Source: CAZLBC01 sp964557575 (lineage in GTDB: Bacteria > Planctomycetota > Phycisphaerae > SM23-33). Taken from it: a stretch of DNA of 64,000 nucleotides. Shown in pieces: positions 63,797-64,000 of the stretch. A program made the position numbers and the translations under genes. The stretch covers positions 1-64,000 of the forward strand of contig CAZLBC010000018.1 of the NCBI GenBank assembly GCA_964557575.1, given 5' to 3'. Each line of letters starts with the position of its first letter. Position 1 is the first letter of the stretch. Under the pieces are notes generated by a model. That model had not been told where the DNA came from and searched no databases. It saw nothing but the letters and a program-made list of their open reading frames with translations.

Positions 63797-63965
63797 CTAG
63801 AGCTGGTTTCATAACTTCAATTTGGACTACAAGCGGCTCTTTTGCCGTCTGGCGGCGTCACGAAAACTCGACATATTTCCTTAATATGTCGTCGTTTCCG
63901 TTCCTTGCCAGATCGACAAAATACCTCGCTTTCGCTACCAAAGCAAGTTATGAAACCAGCTCTAG
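63797..63965. mobile_element. MITE-like element with perfect 21-bp inverted repeats
   Basis: Perfect 21-bp inverted repeats lie at 63797-63817 (CTAGAGCTGGTTTC and on) and 63945-63965 (... GAAACCAGCTCTAG). The 169-bp element codes for nothing. The outermost CTAG on each side could be a 4-bp target duplication, as in IS5-type elements. A smaller perfect hairpin CGACATATT/AATATGTCG lies at 63869-63891. It starts 25 bp from the recD2 ATG and may supply or disrupt its promoter. Confidence 0.75.
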
Positions 63966-64000
63966 TCATTCGTTGCGGGCCCGGTGGCGGGCGCCGACTC

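Noticed and set aside
61607..63814. 735-codon plus-strand frame opposite recD2
   Set aside because: Antisense shadow of a gene with complete helicase motifs.

Overview
The window is GC-rich, densely coding bacterial DNA with two 100-N scaffold gaps (1287-1386 and 22173-22272), so it is probably from a draft or metagenome assembly. The gene families point to the PVC superphylum, most likely a planctomycete of Phycisphaerae/Sedimentisphaerales type. They include several DUF1080 proteins, Tat-exported Gfo/Idh/MocA oxidoreductases, a Cys-type sulfatase, an HzsA-related dihaem protein, a PQQ-propeller protein, a GYF-domain membrane protein, a Ser/Thr-kinase-like receptor, and a dcw cluster with no ftsA/ftsZ. 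The taxonomic call is inference; no rRNA or tRNA gene was seen.

Layout. 1-8190: carbohydrate-associated exported proteins (LamG protein, Gfo/Idh, alpha/alpha-barrel protein, AraC regulator), then a decayed stretch with remnants of a sugar-phosphate isomerase and a sialidase and a REP-like palindrome. 8193-16631: a secreted methyltransferase-like/PQQ-propeller fusion, a divergent galactokinase-family protein, two tiny paralogous exported proteins, a sulfatase and a two-domain DUF1080 protein. 16938-25232: a Gfo/Idh gene followed by a Na+-NQR-type operon (nqrD-E-F-B-C), a discoidin-domain lipoprotein and a strong terminator. 25381-28198: an Agl23-like membrane glycosyltransferase and galK. 28206-44895 (minus strand): the dcw peptidoglycan/division cluster from mraZ down to ftsQ-like, without murD, ftsA or ftsZ. 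45271-55823: regulation and miscellaneous genes (sigma-54 activator, thioredoxin reductase, kinase-like receptor, histidine kinase with two Rcp1-type response regulators, a pseudopilin). 55836-63772: HzsA-related protein, exported FAD oxidoreductase, small lipoprotein, recD2. A 169-bp MITE-like inverted-repeat element sits just upstream of recD2.

The most unusual locus is the NQR operon. nqrA is absent and the order is D-E-F-B-C. NqrB has lost the usual flavinylation motif (TGAE at the SGAT position). NqrC keeps a Dxx(T)GA(S) flavinylation-type motif and is extended to about 691 aa by two near-identical discoidin-like modules. A third related module is carried by the lipoprotein encoded next. 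The N gap inside nqrC appears false: a 55-bp sequence is present on both sides, and collapsing it restores one reading frame. This looks like a sodium pump with a built-in periplasmic carbohydrate- or surface-binding apparatus, and it deserves follow-up.

A second theme is decay. Remnants of four genes (isomerase, sialidase, PflX-like radical SAM, another radical SAM N-terminus) lie between intact genes.
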